Assembly (NCBI RefSeq): GCF_014642275.1
Contig: NZ_BMIM01000002.1
Location: 310,001 to 374,000, forward strand
DNA length: 64,000 nt
Reading direction: 5' to 3'
Source of the DNA: Flavobacterium lutivivi
GTDB taxonomy: Bacteria > Bacteroidota > Bacteroidia > Flavobacteriales > Flavobacteriaceae
Both the position numbers and the translations under genes were made by a program. The notes under the pieces were generated by a model, which had not been told where the DNA came from, searched no databases, and saw only the letters and a list, made by a program, of their open reading frames with translations. This document shows positions 9,287 through 18,238 of the stretch, piece after piece (the first letter of the stretch is position 1; every line of letters starts with the position of its first letter).

Positions 9287-9628
9287 ATGAAAAGAGCATT
9301 AGTGTTATTTGTTTTACTGTCAAATCTTTACAGTTTCAACTTGTTAGCTCAGGAAAAACAAAAAGAGACAAAAGCTACTACCATAATTGTTTATGGTAGC
9401 GATGAATGTCATCATTGTATAGATACTAAAAAATATTTAAAAGATGCGAATATTGAATTTGTATTTTTTGACATCGACAAAAATCCTGATGCTTTGAAAG
9501 AGATGTTGATCAAGTTGAGAAATGCAGGAATTAGTACTCAAAATTTAGGAATACCTGTTATAGATAAGTATGGTGAGATTTTTACAAACAGTGGTAATTT
9601 TGAAGAGTTTTTAAAGAAATTGAAATGA
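9287..9628 (+). CDS. Exported glutaredoxin/thioredoxin-fold protein with CHHC motif
   Basis: A 113-residue product. The ATG at 9287 opens a signal peptide (MKRALVLFVLLSNLYSFNLLAQ), so the protein is predicted to be periplasmic. The mature part is a glutaredoxin-like fold: a strand (TTIIVYGSDEC), the redox motif CHHC, a helix, and a cis-proline segment (LGIPVIDK). Its 3' end overlaps the permease gene by 4 nt (ATGA), so it is translationally coupled into the sugar operon. A thiol-redox protein in such an operon is unusual. It could reduce or isomerise disulfides in the receptor or another exported partner, but no partner is proven. Confidence 0.8.
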   Translation: MKRALVLFVLLSNLYSFNLLAQEKQKETKATTIIVYGSDECHHCIDTKKYLKDANIEFVFFDIDKNPDALKEMLIKLRNAGISTQNLGIPVIDKYGEIFTNSGNFEEFLKKLK

Positions 9629-10929
9629 GAAAACCATCACTAAGTTTTTGGCAAATAATAAATATGAATGTTGGTTTTTTTGGCATTCAATATAGTTTTG
9701 GTTTGCAACAAAGTGCCGTAAATCCTATTTATGACTTTCTTGGTGCAAGACCAGATGAATTACCATTACTTAATCTAGCTGGACCATTAACAGGATTATT
9801 AATTCAGCCCATTATTGGTGCTTTGAGCGATAAAACTTGGTTGCCAAAATTTGGTGGAAGACGCAAACCTTATTTTTTTATTGGAGCTATTGTTTGCAGT
9901 TTAGCATTATTTCTATTTCCTTTTAGTAGTTCACTGTGGATGGCTGCTGGACTGTTATGGATTTTGGATGCAGGAAACAACACTGCAATGGAACCATACA
10001 GGGCTTTTATTGCTGATAAACTTGACGAAACACAGCAAGCAACAGGTTTTCAAGCACAGAGTTTTTTCACTGGATTAGGACAAACTTTGGCAAACGTTTC
10101 TTTGTTTATTTTTCCAATGATTTTTATTGGAACAACAGGCAAATTACCTACTTGGGTTTTTGCATCGTTTTTTTTGGGAGCAGTTTGTTCAATTGCTTCG
10201 GTTTGGTGGAGTTCACACACAACAAAAGAAATTCCTCCTACTGATGAAGAATTACTTCAAATGAAGTCTGAATCGATAAATGTTATCACTCCTTTTTCAG
10301 ATATTTTTAAAGCAATTGTTCACATGCCAAAAGTAATGTGGCAACTAGCTTTAGTCTATTTATTTCAATGGTATGCATTGTTTTGTTATTGGCAAAATTC
10401 ATCAAAAAGTATAGCACTTTCTGTTTGGAATACAACGCCTCAACAAAACACTAAACTATATGAAGAAGCAGTTGGTTGGACTGGTTTAGTAAATGGTTGG
10501 TATAATGTAGTTACTTTCTTGACTGCTTTTTATTTAGCTTATTTGGCAAAAAAATATTCTCCAAAACATGTACATTTTGCATGTTTACTTCTGGCAGCTA
10601 TTGGGTTTCTAGTATTTCCACATATTGAAAATAAATATTTATTATTTCCAGCAATAACTGGTTTTGGTATAGGTTGGGCAAGTATGATGGGAATACCATA
10701 TTTAATGGTTGTAGCAAATATTCCCAAAGAAAGATATGGCGTTTATATGGGAATTATCAATATGATGATTGTAATCCCAATGTTTATTCAAACACTTACA
10801 TTTGGCTATATTTTAAAACATTTTTTGAGCAATGACCCAAGACAAGCAATTACTTTTGCTGGCGTTTTGCTAATATTTAGTGCAATATGCACATTATTTA
10901 TTAAGATAAGAAAAGTACAAAATCCATAA
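9625..10929 (+). CDS. MFS sugar permease of the sucrose/maltose (GPH/SUC-like) type
   Basis: A 434-residue inner-membrane transporter with about 12 hydrophobic segments. The N-terminal region (INMNVGFFGIQYSFGLQ) and the loop GALSDKT...GGRRKP (about residues 65-82) are characteristic of the plant SUC/SLC45-like and bacterial sucrose or maltose:H+ symporters. It overlaps the thiol-protein gene by 4 nt, and the GH100-like hydrolase gene starts 7 nt after its stop. It would move the intact disaccharide from periplasm to cytoplasm, where the hydrolase acts. Sucrose is favoured over maltose because a fructokinase follows. Confidence 0.88.
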   Translation: MRKPSLSFWQIINMNVGFFGIQYSFGLQQSAVNPIYDFLGARPDELPLLNLAGPLTGLLIQPIIGALSDKTWLPKFGGRRKPYFFIGAIVCSLALFLFPFSSSLWMAAGLLWILDAGNNTAMEPYRAFIADKLDETQQATGFQAQSFFTGLGQTLANVSLFIFPMIFIGTTGKLPTWVFASFFLGAVCSIASVWWSSHTTKEIPPTDEELLQMKSESINVITPFSDIFKAIVHMPKVMWQLALVYLFQWYALFCYWQNSSKSIALSVWNTTPQQNTKLYEEAVGWTGLVNGWYNVVTFLTAFYLAYLAKKYSPKHVHFACLLLAAIGFLVFPHIENKYLLFPAITGFGIGWASMMGIPYLMVVANIPKERYGVYMGIINMMIVIPMFIQTLTFGYILKHFLSNDPRQAITFAGVLLIFSAICTLFIKIRKVQNP

Positions 10930-10936
10930 AAAAATC

Positions 10937-12112
10937 GTGAACAGTTTAGCCTATAACAAAGCAATAGAATTATTGCACGATGTATCAACACCAAATGGGT
11001 TTTTGGCTAGTGCTCACGACACTTCCAATTACAAAAGAGTGTGGGCAAGAGATGGAGTTATTTGTGGACTAGCAGCATTATCATCTGGTGATGAAAAACT
11101 TATTGAAACCTTTAAAAAAACCCTTGAAACTTTAGCAAAAAATCAACATAATACAGGAACAATTCCTTCGAATGTATTAATTTCTAAAGAGCATGATGAA
11201 GTGAGTTATGGCGGATTGGCCGGAAGAGTTGATGCCGTTACATGGTATATTATTGGTATTTGTCAATATGCTTTTCATCAAAAAGACATTGATTTTTATG
11301 AAACACATCGACAAAGTATTGAAAAATGTTTAACACTACTCGAAGCTTGGGAATTCAATAATAAGCACTTATTATATGTTCCACTTTCAGGGAATTGGGC
11401 AGATGAATACATCACTGATGGTTATGTTTTATATGATCAATTGTTACGAATTTGGGCTTTAAGGAGTTTTAATTATTTCGAAAAAAATGATTTAATTTCA
11501 AAAAAAATTGATGCAATAACCAATCAAATTAATATAAATTTCATTCCAAATTCTGAAGATGAAAAATACCATGAAAAGGCATATAAAGAACATGATTTTG
11601 GAGATTACATGCCATGTTCGTTTTCGCCTGCTGGTTATAAAAATCAATTTGATGCTTTTGCAAATTCATTAGCGTTATTTTTAAATATTGGTACAAAAGA
11701 GTTTCAGGAAAAAATTATAAACTATTCTAGTTGTTTATCAAACTCATTGTCATTAGGGTTGTTACCAGCTTTTTGGCCAGTAATAACAGAAAAAGATGAA
11801 GATTGGTCTTTGTTAAAAAACAACTGTAAATATGAATTTAGAAATTACCCTTTCGAATTTCATAACGGCGGAAGTTGGACAATGGTAAACGGATTTTATG
11901 GGCTTGGATTGATTGAAAAAAATGAACTTGAAAAAGCAAAAAATATTCTTGAAAAATGTAATGTTGCCAATAGTAAAGAAGCGTTTTCTTTTTATGAAAA
12001 TTTTAATTCTAATACTACGTTGCCAAATGGCGTTGAAAAATGTGCTTGGAGTGCAGCAGCAACAGTTTTTCTGCATCAATCTATATATTCAAATTTTAAA
12101 TTTTTAAAATAA
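10937..12112 (+). CDS. GH100-like (alpha/alpha)6 glycosidase, probable cytoplasmic invertase
   Basis: A 391-residue protein without a signal peptide, starting at GTG 7 nt after the permease stop. It resembles neutral/alkaline invertases (GH100) and the related glycogen-debranching C-terminal fold. RVWARDG (residues 34-40) matches the early conserved arginine/aspartate segment. GRVDAVTWY (Asp99) aligns with the GH100 segment around the catalytic acid (PVDSGLWW type). HNGGSW at 309-314 matches the GH100 signature, and a C-terminal CAWSAAA segment resembles the family's closing WS/WT region. It is shorter than cyanobacterial InvA-type enzymes. In context it would cleave sucrose to glucose and fructose, the latter used by the next gene. 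An alpha-1,6-glucosidase-like activity is the main alternative. Confidence 0.7.
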   Translation: MNSLAYNKAIELLHDVSTPNGFLASAHDTSNYKRVWARDGVICGLAALSSGDEKLIETFKKTLETLAKNQHNTGTIPSNVLISKEHDEVSYGGLAGRVDAVTWYIIGICQYAFHQKDIDFYETHRQSIEKCLTLLEAWEFNNKHLLYVPLSGNWADEYITDGYVLYDQLLRIWALRSFNYFEKNDLISKKIDAITNQININFIPNSEDEKYHEKAYKEHDFGDYMPCSFSPAGYKNQFDAFANSLALFLNIGTKEFQEKIINYSSCLSNSLSLGLLPAFWPVITEKDEDWSLLKNNCKYEFRNYPFEFHNGGSWTMVNGFYGLGLIEKNELEKAKNILEKCNVANSKEAFSFYENFNSNTTLPNGVEKCAWSAAATVFLHQSIYSNFKFLK

Positions 12113-12113
12113 T

Positions 12114-13046
12114 TTGGAACAAAAAATTGACATAATTTGTATAGGTGAAGTACTTATTGACTTTATTGGTCACGAGGTAAACACTTCTATCAATAGAACA
12201 AAAGATTTCCACCGATTTCTTGGTGGTTCGCCAACCAATGTTGCTGTAAACGCTGTTAGACTTGGCTTGAAACCAATTTTAGTTGCTTCTTGTGGTCAAG
12301 ACGGATTGGGCGATTATATTATTAGAAAATTAAAGGCAAATTCTATTCCTACTAATTATGTAAATCAATCAAAAGTGCTACCTACTTCGGTAATATTTGT
12401 ATCAAAATCGACGACTACTCCAGATTTTATACCTTATCGTCAAGCTGATTGTGAACTACATGATGAACAACTACCAGACGAAACAATTGCAAACGCCAAG
12501 ATTTTTCACACCACTTGTTTCGCTTTGAGCAAAAATCCAGCTCGAGAGGTAATTTTGAGAAAAGCAAAAAAAGCAAAAGAGCTTGGTTTACAACTAAGTA
12601 TCGATATTAATTTTTCTGAACGAATATGGGAAAATCGTGAAGAAGCAAAACAGGTTTTAAAAGAATATTTGTCAAATAATCCTTTGGTTAAACTCAGTGA
12701 AGATGATTGTTATAGATTGTTTGCTGAGGTAAAATCAGAAGAGTTTATTTTTGATTATTTCCATTCGCTTGGCGCAGAAACAATTTGTTTAACAAAAGGG
12801 AAAAACGGCGTTGTTGTGTCTAACAAAACGCAAGGTGTTTTTTTTCAAGAAGCATTGAAAATAGACGAAATAAAAGATACAACTGGAGCTGGAGATGCTT
12901 TTTGGACTGGGTTTTTATATGCTCAACTACTAAGCAAATCTCTTGAAGAAAGTGTTTCAATAGCTCAAAAATTGGCTTCAATAAAACTACAAAACGTAGG
13001 TAGATTGCCCGAAAATTTGAATATTATCGATTTGATAAATAGTTAA
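12114..13046 (+). CDS. PfkB-family fructokinase
   Basis: ATP-dependent sugar kinase of 310 residues, likely converting fructose to fructose 6-phosphate in the cytoplasm. The ribokinase/PfkB signatures are complete: an N-terminal GEVLIDFIG and GGSPTNVAVNAVRLG, and the C-terminal DTTGAGDAFWTGFL with the catalytic base Asp261. The start is TTG at 12114, one base after the preceding stop codon. No upstream ATG is available and the protein aligns from its first residues, so this rare start is well supported and implies tight coupling to the hydrolase gene. Last gene of the sugar operon; converges on the ammonium transporter gene with a 4-nt gap. Confidence 0.88.
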   Translation: MEQKIDIICIGEVLIDFIGHEVNTSINRTKDFHRFLGGSPTNVAVNAVRLGLKPILVASCGQDGLGDYIIRKLKANSIPTNYVNQSKVLPTSVIFVSKSTTTPDFIPYRQADCELHDEQLPDETIANAKIFHTTCFALSKNPAREVILRKAKKAKELGLQLSIDINFSERIWENREEAKQVLKEYLSNNPLVKLSEDDCYRLFAEVKSEEFIFDYFHSLGAETICLTKGKNGVVVSNKTQGVFFQEALKIDEIKDTTGAGDAFWTGFLYAQLLSKSLEESVSIAQKLASIKLQNVGRLPENLNIIDLINS

Positions 13047-13050
13047 AAAA

Positions 13051-14397
13051 CTAAAATTTTTCTCCATGTTGAGACAAATCTAATCCTATATTTTCGGACT
13101 CTTCAGAAACACGAATAGGTATAATTAGGTTAGTTATTTTGAAAAGAAAATAAGCACCACCAAAAGTGAAGGCTGAAACTAAAATTAAAGCCATCATGTG
13201 ATGTCCAAAAACATTCCATCCGCCGTGCAACAAACTTGCATTTTCACCTTGAGCAAAGATGGCAGTTAATATCATTCCCATAATTCCACCTACACCATGA
13301 CAAGCAAAAACATCGAGTGTGTCGTCAATTTGTTTTAATTTTTTCCAATACACCATTCTGTTAGAAACCAATGCGCCAATAAAGCCAAAAAAGATACTTT
13401 GCGGAATAGTTACATAGCCAGCGGAAGGAGTTATTACAACCAAACCGACTACTGCGCCAATACAAGCGCCAAGTGCCGATACTTTTCTGCCATTTAGCCT
13501 ATCAAAGAAAACCCAAGTCATCATAGCCGAAGCTGAAGCAATTGTAGTGGTTGCAAACGCCATTGCAGCAGTTGCATTCGCTGATAATGCAGAGCCAGCA
13601 TTAAATCCAAACCACCCAAACCATAACATTCCAGTACCTAATAACACAAACGGGATATTTGTTGGGATATGTTCACTGTTCTTTCTCTTACCAAGCACAA
13701 TTACACCAGCCAAAGCGGCGAATCCAGCACTCATGTGCACAACTGTTCCGCCAGCAAAATCTTTAATACCAAAATAACTACCCAGTAATCCATTAGGATG
13801 CCAAACCATATGACAAAGTGGAGTATAAATAAAGAGGGTAAATAGGCAAATGAAAAGTAAGAAAGAAATAAATCGGATACGTTCAGCCAATGCTCCTGTA
13901 ATAATGGCTGGAGTAATTACGGCAAATTTCATTTGAAATAATGCATAGAGAATAAATGGAATAGTGCTGCCTAATGCCTTGTGGGGAAGCATTTCGACCT
14001 GATCAAAAAAAGCGAATTGAAATGGATTTCCAAAAATGCCATACGTTTTTCTTTCTACAGAAATGCCAATACTGTCGCCAAAAGAAAGACTGAAACCTAT
14101 TACAACCCAAAGTAAGCCTACTACTCCAAGACAAATAAAACTTTTAAGCATTGTAGAAATTACATTTTTCTTACCAACCATTCCGCCATAAAAAAACGAT
14201 AAACCTGGTGTCATCAATAAAACTAAGCATGATGCTGTTAGTAACCAAGCCACATCGCCATAATTAATAGCTTCAATTGAATTAAAGACTTGTCCATTCT
14301 CAGCTGGTTGATGTTCCCAAAACAGACCAATCAGAGCTACTAAGCTTATAATAGTAAAAGCTACTATCCATCTTTTTTCACATAAAACCATATTCAT
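13051..14397 (-). CDS. amt: Ammonium transporter Amt
   Basis: A 448-residue inner-membrane ammonium channel. Eleven or so hydrophobic segments are visible. The family motif around FYGGMVGKKNVIS, the first twin-histidine region (GGTVVHMSAGFAALAG) and the second (DVFACHGVGGIMG) are intact. The extended N-terminus contains one extra hydrophobic stretch that may be a signal peptide. No PII (glnK) gene is next to it, unlike many bacteria. A short inverted repeat, ACCCAT/ATGGGT (14409-14427), lies just upstream of the start and could be a leader structure. Confidence 0.95.
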   Translation of the reverse strand: MNMVLCEKRWIVAFTIISLVALIGLFWEHQPAENGQVFNSIEAINYGDVAWLLTASCLVLLMTPGLSFFYGGMVGKKNVISTMLKSFICLGVVGLLWVVIGFSLSFGDSIGISVERKTYGIFGNPFQFAFFDQVEMLPHKALGSTIPFILYALFQMKFAVITPAIITGALAERIRFISFLLFICLFTLFIYTPLCHMVWHPNGLLGSYFGIKDFAGGTVVHMSAGFAALAGVIVLGKRKNSEHIPTNIPFVLLGTGMLWFGWFGFNAGSALSANATAAMAFATTTIASASAMMTWVFFDRLNGRKVSALGACIGAVVGLVVITPSAGYVTIPQSIFFGFIGALVSNRMVYWKKLKQIDDTLDVFACHGVGGIMGMILTAIFAQGENASLLHGGWNVFGHHMMALILVSAFTFGGAYFLFKITNLIIPIRVSEESENIGLDLSQHGEKF

Positions 14398-14582
14398 ATA
14401 TTTTTTATACCCATTATTTGCATGGGTTAAATTTATAAAAATTATATTTTTAATTAAAAAAACCCTTTAAAAATATATGTTATAACGCATGTTTTTAGTT
14501 TATTTTTACAAACAACCCTTAAAAATTTAATTTAAAATAATTTTTTTCGATAAAAAATAGCAATAATGAATTCGCTTACTGT

Positions 14583-14690
14583 ATGAGATTCTTTTTTAGA
14601 AAATTACTAACAATGTTTTTTCTATTATTATTTGAATTGCTAGAGGCAAAAAATAAAATCCAGAGTATTGAAGATTATTGTAAGAAATAA
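14583..14690 (+). CDS. Possible small membrane peptide (35 codons)
   Basis: ATG-initiated frame encoding 35 residues: a basic N-terminus (MRFFFRKLL), a hydrophobic stretch (TMFFLLLFELL) and a charged tail ending DYCKK. Its stop codon abuts a strong terminator palindrome at 14691, as expected for a real short transcription unit. No convincing promoter match or ribosome-binding site was found, and AT-rich DNA makes such frames by chance, so this is only a candidate. Confidence 0.25.
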   Translation: MRFFFRKLLTMFFLLLFELLEAKNKIQSIEDYCKK

Positions 14691-14716
14691 AAAACCCCAA
14701 CAATTGTTGGGGTTTT
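14691..14716. terminator. Bidirectional terminator
   Basis: Perfect palindrome of ACCCCAACAATTGTTGGGGT flanked by A and T runs on either side, 10 nt after the stop of the M13 peptidase gene. Works as an intrinsic terminator on the minus strand and could also end a plus-strand transcript. Confidence 0.9.
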
Positions 14717-14725
14717 AGTCTGATA

Positions 14726-16741
14726 TTACCAAATTTTAACTCGCTTATCTGGAGCTAAATATAATTTGTTATTTGGCTTAATATTAAACGCTTCATAGAA
14801 TTCAGGAATATTTCTCACTGTTCCATTCACACGGAATTTTGCAGGCGAATGTGGATCGGCTGAGACTTGATTACGTAAAGCTTCATCACGCATTTTTTCC
14901 TTCCAAACTTTTCCCCAACCAAGAAATACCCTTTGTATTCCTGTAAACCCATCAAGTATTGGTGCTTCTTTACCGTTTAAAGATTCTTTATAGGCTTTTA
15001 TTGCTATGCTCAAGCCGCCTAAATCGCCAATATTTTCGCCTAAAGTAAATGCACCGTTTACATGTAATCCTGGCAATGCTTCAAAGCTGTTATATTGTTC
15101 AATCAAAGCTGCAGTCTTAGCTTTAAAAGCAGCCATATCTTTTTCTGTCCACCAGTTTTTCATTACACCATCACCGTCAAAAGTACTTCCTTGATCGTCA
15201 AATCCGTGACCAATTTCATGACCAATCACAGCGCCAATTCCGCCATAGTTTATAGCATCATCAGCTTCTAAATCAAAAAATGGAGGTTGCAAAATTGCAG
15301 CCGGAAACACAATTTCATTTACTGTAGGATTGTAATACGCATTTACTGTTTGAGGAGTCATTCCCCATTCAGTTTTGTCAACTGGTTTGCCAAGTTTTGC
15401 TAGGTTGCGGTTGTATTCAAATTCAGTTGCTCTTTGAACATTACCAAACAAATCTTTTTTGTTGATTTTTACACTACTGTAGTCTTTCCATTTATCTGGG
15501 TAACCAATTTTTACAACAAATTTGTCCACTTTTTTCAACGCTTCTTTTTTGGTCGCTTCACTCATCCAATCAAGTTTTTTGATGCTTTCTGCATAAGCTT
15601 TTAGTAGGTTTTTAACCATCTTTGTCATGCGCTCTTTTGCTTCCGGAGTAAAATGTTTTTCTACATATAGTTTTCCAATCATTTCACCCAGACCATTGCT
15701 AACGGTTGCTACACCACGTTTCCAGTCTTCACGTTGTTTTTCGGTTCCGTTTAGTATTTTTCCATTAAATTCAAATTGTTGTTTGTCTAGCTCAGATGTT
15801 AGATAGGTGCAAGAATTGTTCAAGATGCCCCATTTCAAAAATGTTTTCCAAGTGTCTATAGGAGTTTTTTGAATCAATCCATCAAGATTTTTTAAGTAAT
15901 CAACTTGAGCGATGATGGCTGATTTTTCTTTTGCAACACCAGCTTTTTCCATCATTGCATTCCAATTGAATTGAGGCATCAACGATTTGAAATCCTCAAC
16001 TTTGTATGGATTATATAGTTTTACCATATCTCGATTATCTTCTTTGCGTTGATGTATTTTTGCTATTTCAGTTTCTAATGCAAATACTTTTGCTGCATTT
16101 TCTGCTGGATTTGTTATTCCAGCAAGTTGAAGCATTTTTTCTAAATGTATCTTGTAGGCATTTCTGATTTTTAGCATTGCTTCATCATTTGATAAATAAT
16201 AATCTCTGTCGGGCAATGATATACCACCTTGCCAAGTTACTAATGAGTATTTATTTGGGTCTTTGAAGTCATTGTAAACAGTAAAAGAGAAAGGAATAGA
16301 ATAGCCTTTTCTATTAGCTTCACCAAAATAACTTGCTAAACTATTGTAGTCAGTAATAGCATCGACTGCGGCAAATTCTTTTTCAAGAGGTTTTAAACCA
16401 ATGGCATCTCTTTCTTTTCTATCCATATAGGAAGCAAAAAAATCTCCAATTTTTTGCGCATCAGTACCTTCGGCATTATTCCCTTTTGCAGCTTCTTCGA
16501 TTATTGCTTTTACATCTTTTTCAGATTTGTCTAGTAGCATGTCAAATGCTCCATAGGATGCTTTATCAGCTGGGATTTTTGTGGTTTTGTTCCAATTACC
16601 ATTTACATAAGCATCGAAATCATCGCCAGGATTAACAAGCGTATCCATGTCTTTTTTAGAAACACCCGAAGCCATTTCTTTTTGGCTACAGCTACTCAAG
16701 AGCATACTGAGAGCGAAACAAGATAGAAGTATTTTTTTCAT
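14726..16741 (-). CDS. pepO: M13-family zinc endopeptidase lipoprotein (PepO/neprilysin type)
   Basis: A 671-residue exported metalloendopeptidase. The signal peptide MKKILLSCFALSMLLSSC is of lipoprotein type with the cysteine at residue 18. The N-terminal M13 domain begins VNPGDDFDAYVNGNW. The catalytic domain carries NAYYNP (substrate binding), the zinc motif HEIGH at 508-512 and the third ligand Glu569 in GENIGDLGG. The C-terminal segment SADPHSPAKFRVNG is conserved in the family. It probably degrades peptides in the periplasm or at the cell surface. It ends at a strong palindromic terminator and is likely monocistronic. Confidence 0.95.
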   Translation of the reverse strand: MKKILLSCFALSMLLSSCSQKEMASGVSKKDMDTLVNPGDDFDAYVNGNWNKTTKIPADKASYGAFDMLLDKSEKDVKAIIEEAAKGNNAEGTDAQKIGDFFASYMDRKERDAIGLKPLEKEFAAVDAITDYNSLASYFGEANRKGYSIPFSFTVYNDFKDPNKYSLVTWQGGISLPDRDYYLSNDEAMLKIRNAYKIHLEKMLQLAGITNPAENAAKVFALETEIAKIHQRKEDNRDMVKLYNPYKVEDFKSLMPQFNWNAMMEKAGVAKEKSAIIAQVDYLKNLDGLIQKTPIDTWKTFLKWGILNNSCTYLTSELDKQQFEFNGKILNGTEKQREDWKRGVATVSNGLGEMIGKLYVEKHFTPEAKERMTKMVKNLLKAYAESIKKLDWMSEATKKEALKKVDKFVVKIGYPDKWKDYSSVKINKKDLFGNVQRATEFEYNRNLAKLGKPVDKTEWGMTPQTVNAYYNPTVNEIVFPAAILQPPFFDLEADDAINYGGIGAVIGHEIGHGFDDQGSTFDGDGVMKNWWTEKDMAAFKAKTAALIEQYNSFEALPGLHVNGAFTLGENIGDLGGLSIAIKAYKESLNGKEAPILDGFTGIQRVFLGWGKVWKEKMRDEALRNQVSADPHSPAKFRVNGTVRNIPEFYEAFNIKPNNKLYLAPDKRVKIW

Positions 16742-16865
16742 TATAGTTTGGTTTGTTATGATAGGCTAAAGTAGTAAAAATTTGTTCCAAAGTAATTTTA
16801 TTGATTCATAAAAATTGACTCGCAAGCATGTTAAAAATAATTATATTTACTTTTCAAACAGCTTT

Positions 16866-17816
16866 ATGAAAAAAACAAAAATTCTTCATATAGATTCAAA
16901 TCATCCATTGTTGTGGGAACAATTGGAAAAAGCTGGATTTACAAATGAAGCAGATTATAATTCCTCAAAGGAAGAGATAGAAGAAAAAATTCAGAATTAT
17001 CAGGGAGTTATCATTAGAAGTAGGTTTAAAATTGATAAAAATTTTATGGATAAAGCCACTCAACTGGAGTTTATAGCTCGAGTTGGCGCAGGACTTGAAA
17101 GCATTGATTGTGACTATGCAGAAAAGAAAAATATCCATTTAATTGCAGCTCCAGAAGGCAACAGAAATGCTGTGGGCGAACATGCGCTAGGAATGCTTTT
17201 ATCGTTAATGAATAAATTGAATCGCGCGGATAGATTGGTTCGAGAAGGGAAATGGATAAGAGAAGGCAATCGTGGACACGAGTTAGAAGGTAAAACAATA
17301 GGAATAATTGGTTATGGCAATATGGGAAAATCATTTGCCAAAAAACTGAAAGGTTTTGACGTAGAGGTTTTGTGCCATGATATTTTACCCAATGTTGACG
17401 ATGAAAATGCTAAGCAGGTTTCTCTTGAAGAATTAAAATTGAAAGCTGACGTTTTGAGTTTGCATATTCCTTGGACATCAGAAACCGATAAAATGGTAAA
17501 TGCAGATTTTATCAATTCTTTTGAAAAGCCTTTTTGGTTTATCAATACTTCAAGAGGCAAAAATGTAGTCACAGATGATTTAGTAGATGCTTTGAAAAAA
17601 GGAAAAATACTTGGAGCAGGATTAGACGTATTGGAATATGAAAAACTTTCGTTTGAAAATTTGTTTTTAGATGAACAAAAACCCGAAGCGTTTGAGTATT
17701 TGCTTCAAGCAGAAAATGTATTATTAACACCACACATTGCTGGATGGACTTATGAAAGTCATGAAAAATTGGCACAGACAATAGTAGATAAAATTAAAAA
17801 GAGATACCATTTATAA
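16866..17816 (+). CDS. D-isomer-specific 2-hydroxyacid dehydrogenase
   Basis: A 316-residue NAD-dependent oxidoreductase of the phosphoglycerate/hydroxyacid dehydrogenase family. The ATG at 16866 is preferred over an in-frame ATG-free extension because MKKTKILHID starts the first beta strand. The catalytic domain flanks a Rossmann module with GYGNMG at 149-154. The active-site arginine (INTSRG), glutamate region (LDVLEYE) and histidine (LTPHIAGWTYESH) are present. There is no ACT domain, so it is not a regulated SerA. The substrate could be 3-phosphoglycerate or another 2-hydroxyacid. Divergent from the M13 peptidase gene; a TATATTTA box at 16842-16849 may be its -7 element. Confidence 0.88.
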   Translation: MKKTKILHIDSNHPLLWEQLEKAGFTNEADYNSSKEEIEEKIQNYQGVIIRSRFKIDKNFMDKATQLEFIARVGAGLESIDCDYAEKKNIHLIAAPEGNRNAVGEHALGMLLSLMNKLNRADRLVREGKWIREGNRGHELEGKTIGIIGYGNMGKSFAKKLKGFDVEVLCHDILPNVDDENAKQVSLEELKLKADVLSLHIPWTSETDKMVNADFINSFEKPFWFINTSRGKNVVTDDLVDALKKGKILGAGLDVLEYEKLSFENLFLDEQKPEAFEYLLQAENVLLTPHIAGWTYESHEKLAQTIVDKIKKRYHL

Positions 17817-17898
17817 AAAATGTAACATTCATTTCAAATATTATACTAACTTTAGCAAATTAACAAAATAAAGACTAACCAATTTTAAAATTAAATTT

Positions 17899-18237
17899 AT
17901 GGATTCACAGAAAGTAGACATGTTCATGATGAGTAACGCAAAATTTTTTGAAAGTCATCATTTAGGAGCTGTTAGAGAAAAATTACTAAGTTTGGATGAA
18001 TCAAAATGGAGTTTAGTTCAAACGATGCAATTCAAAGACCCAACAACAAGCCTTATTGTATCACTACTTGGAGGTGGTTTAGGTATCGATCGTTTTTTGA
18101 TAGGTGATACAGGAATGGGAGTAGGAAAGTTGCTTACTTGTGGCGGATTAGGTATTTGGACAATCATCGACTGGTTTCTAATCATGGGTGCTACTCGTGA
18201 AAAAAACATGGAAAATTTCCAAAATACACTTTATTAA
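17899..18237 (+). CDS. TM2 domain-containing membrane protein
   Basis: A 112-residue protein with an N-terminal soluble part of about 45 residues and a TM2 module: two hydrophobic helices (TSLIVSLLGGGLGIDRFLIG and LLTCGGLGIWTIIDWFLIMG) joined by a short loop containing the conserved glycine/aspartate-arginine pattern. TM2 proteins are small inner-membrane proteins of uncertain function. First of four tightly packed genes; the next starts one base after its stop. A TAACTTTA box (17847-17854) could be the -7 element. Confidence 0.88.
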   Translation: MDSQKVDMFMMSNAKFFESHHLGAVREKLLSLDESKWSLVQTMQFKDPTTSLIVSLLGGGLGIDRFLIGDTGMGVGKLLTCGGLGIWTIIDWFLIMGATREKNMENFQNTLY

Positions 18238-18238
18238 T

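Larger units (their letters stand above)
14398..14725. other. Intergenic region between amt and the M13 peptidase gene
   Basis: 328 bp, very AT-rich. It holds the amt leader with a small inverted repeat, a possible 35-codon reading frame (14583-14690) and a strong palindromic terminator (14691-14716). No RNA family recognised. Confidence 0.6.

Noticed and set aside
14409-14427. Riboswitch in the amt leader
   Set aside because: Only a 6-bp inverted repeat with a 7-nt loop is visible; no known riboswitch core could be recognised.
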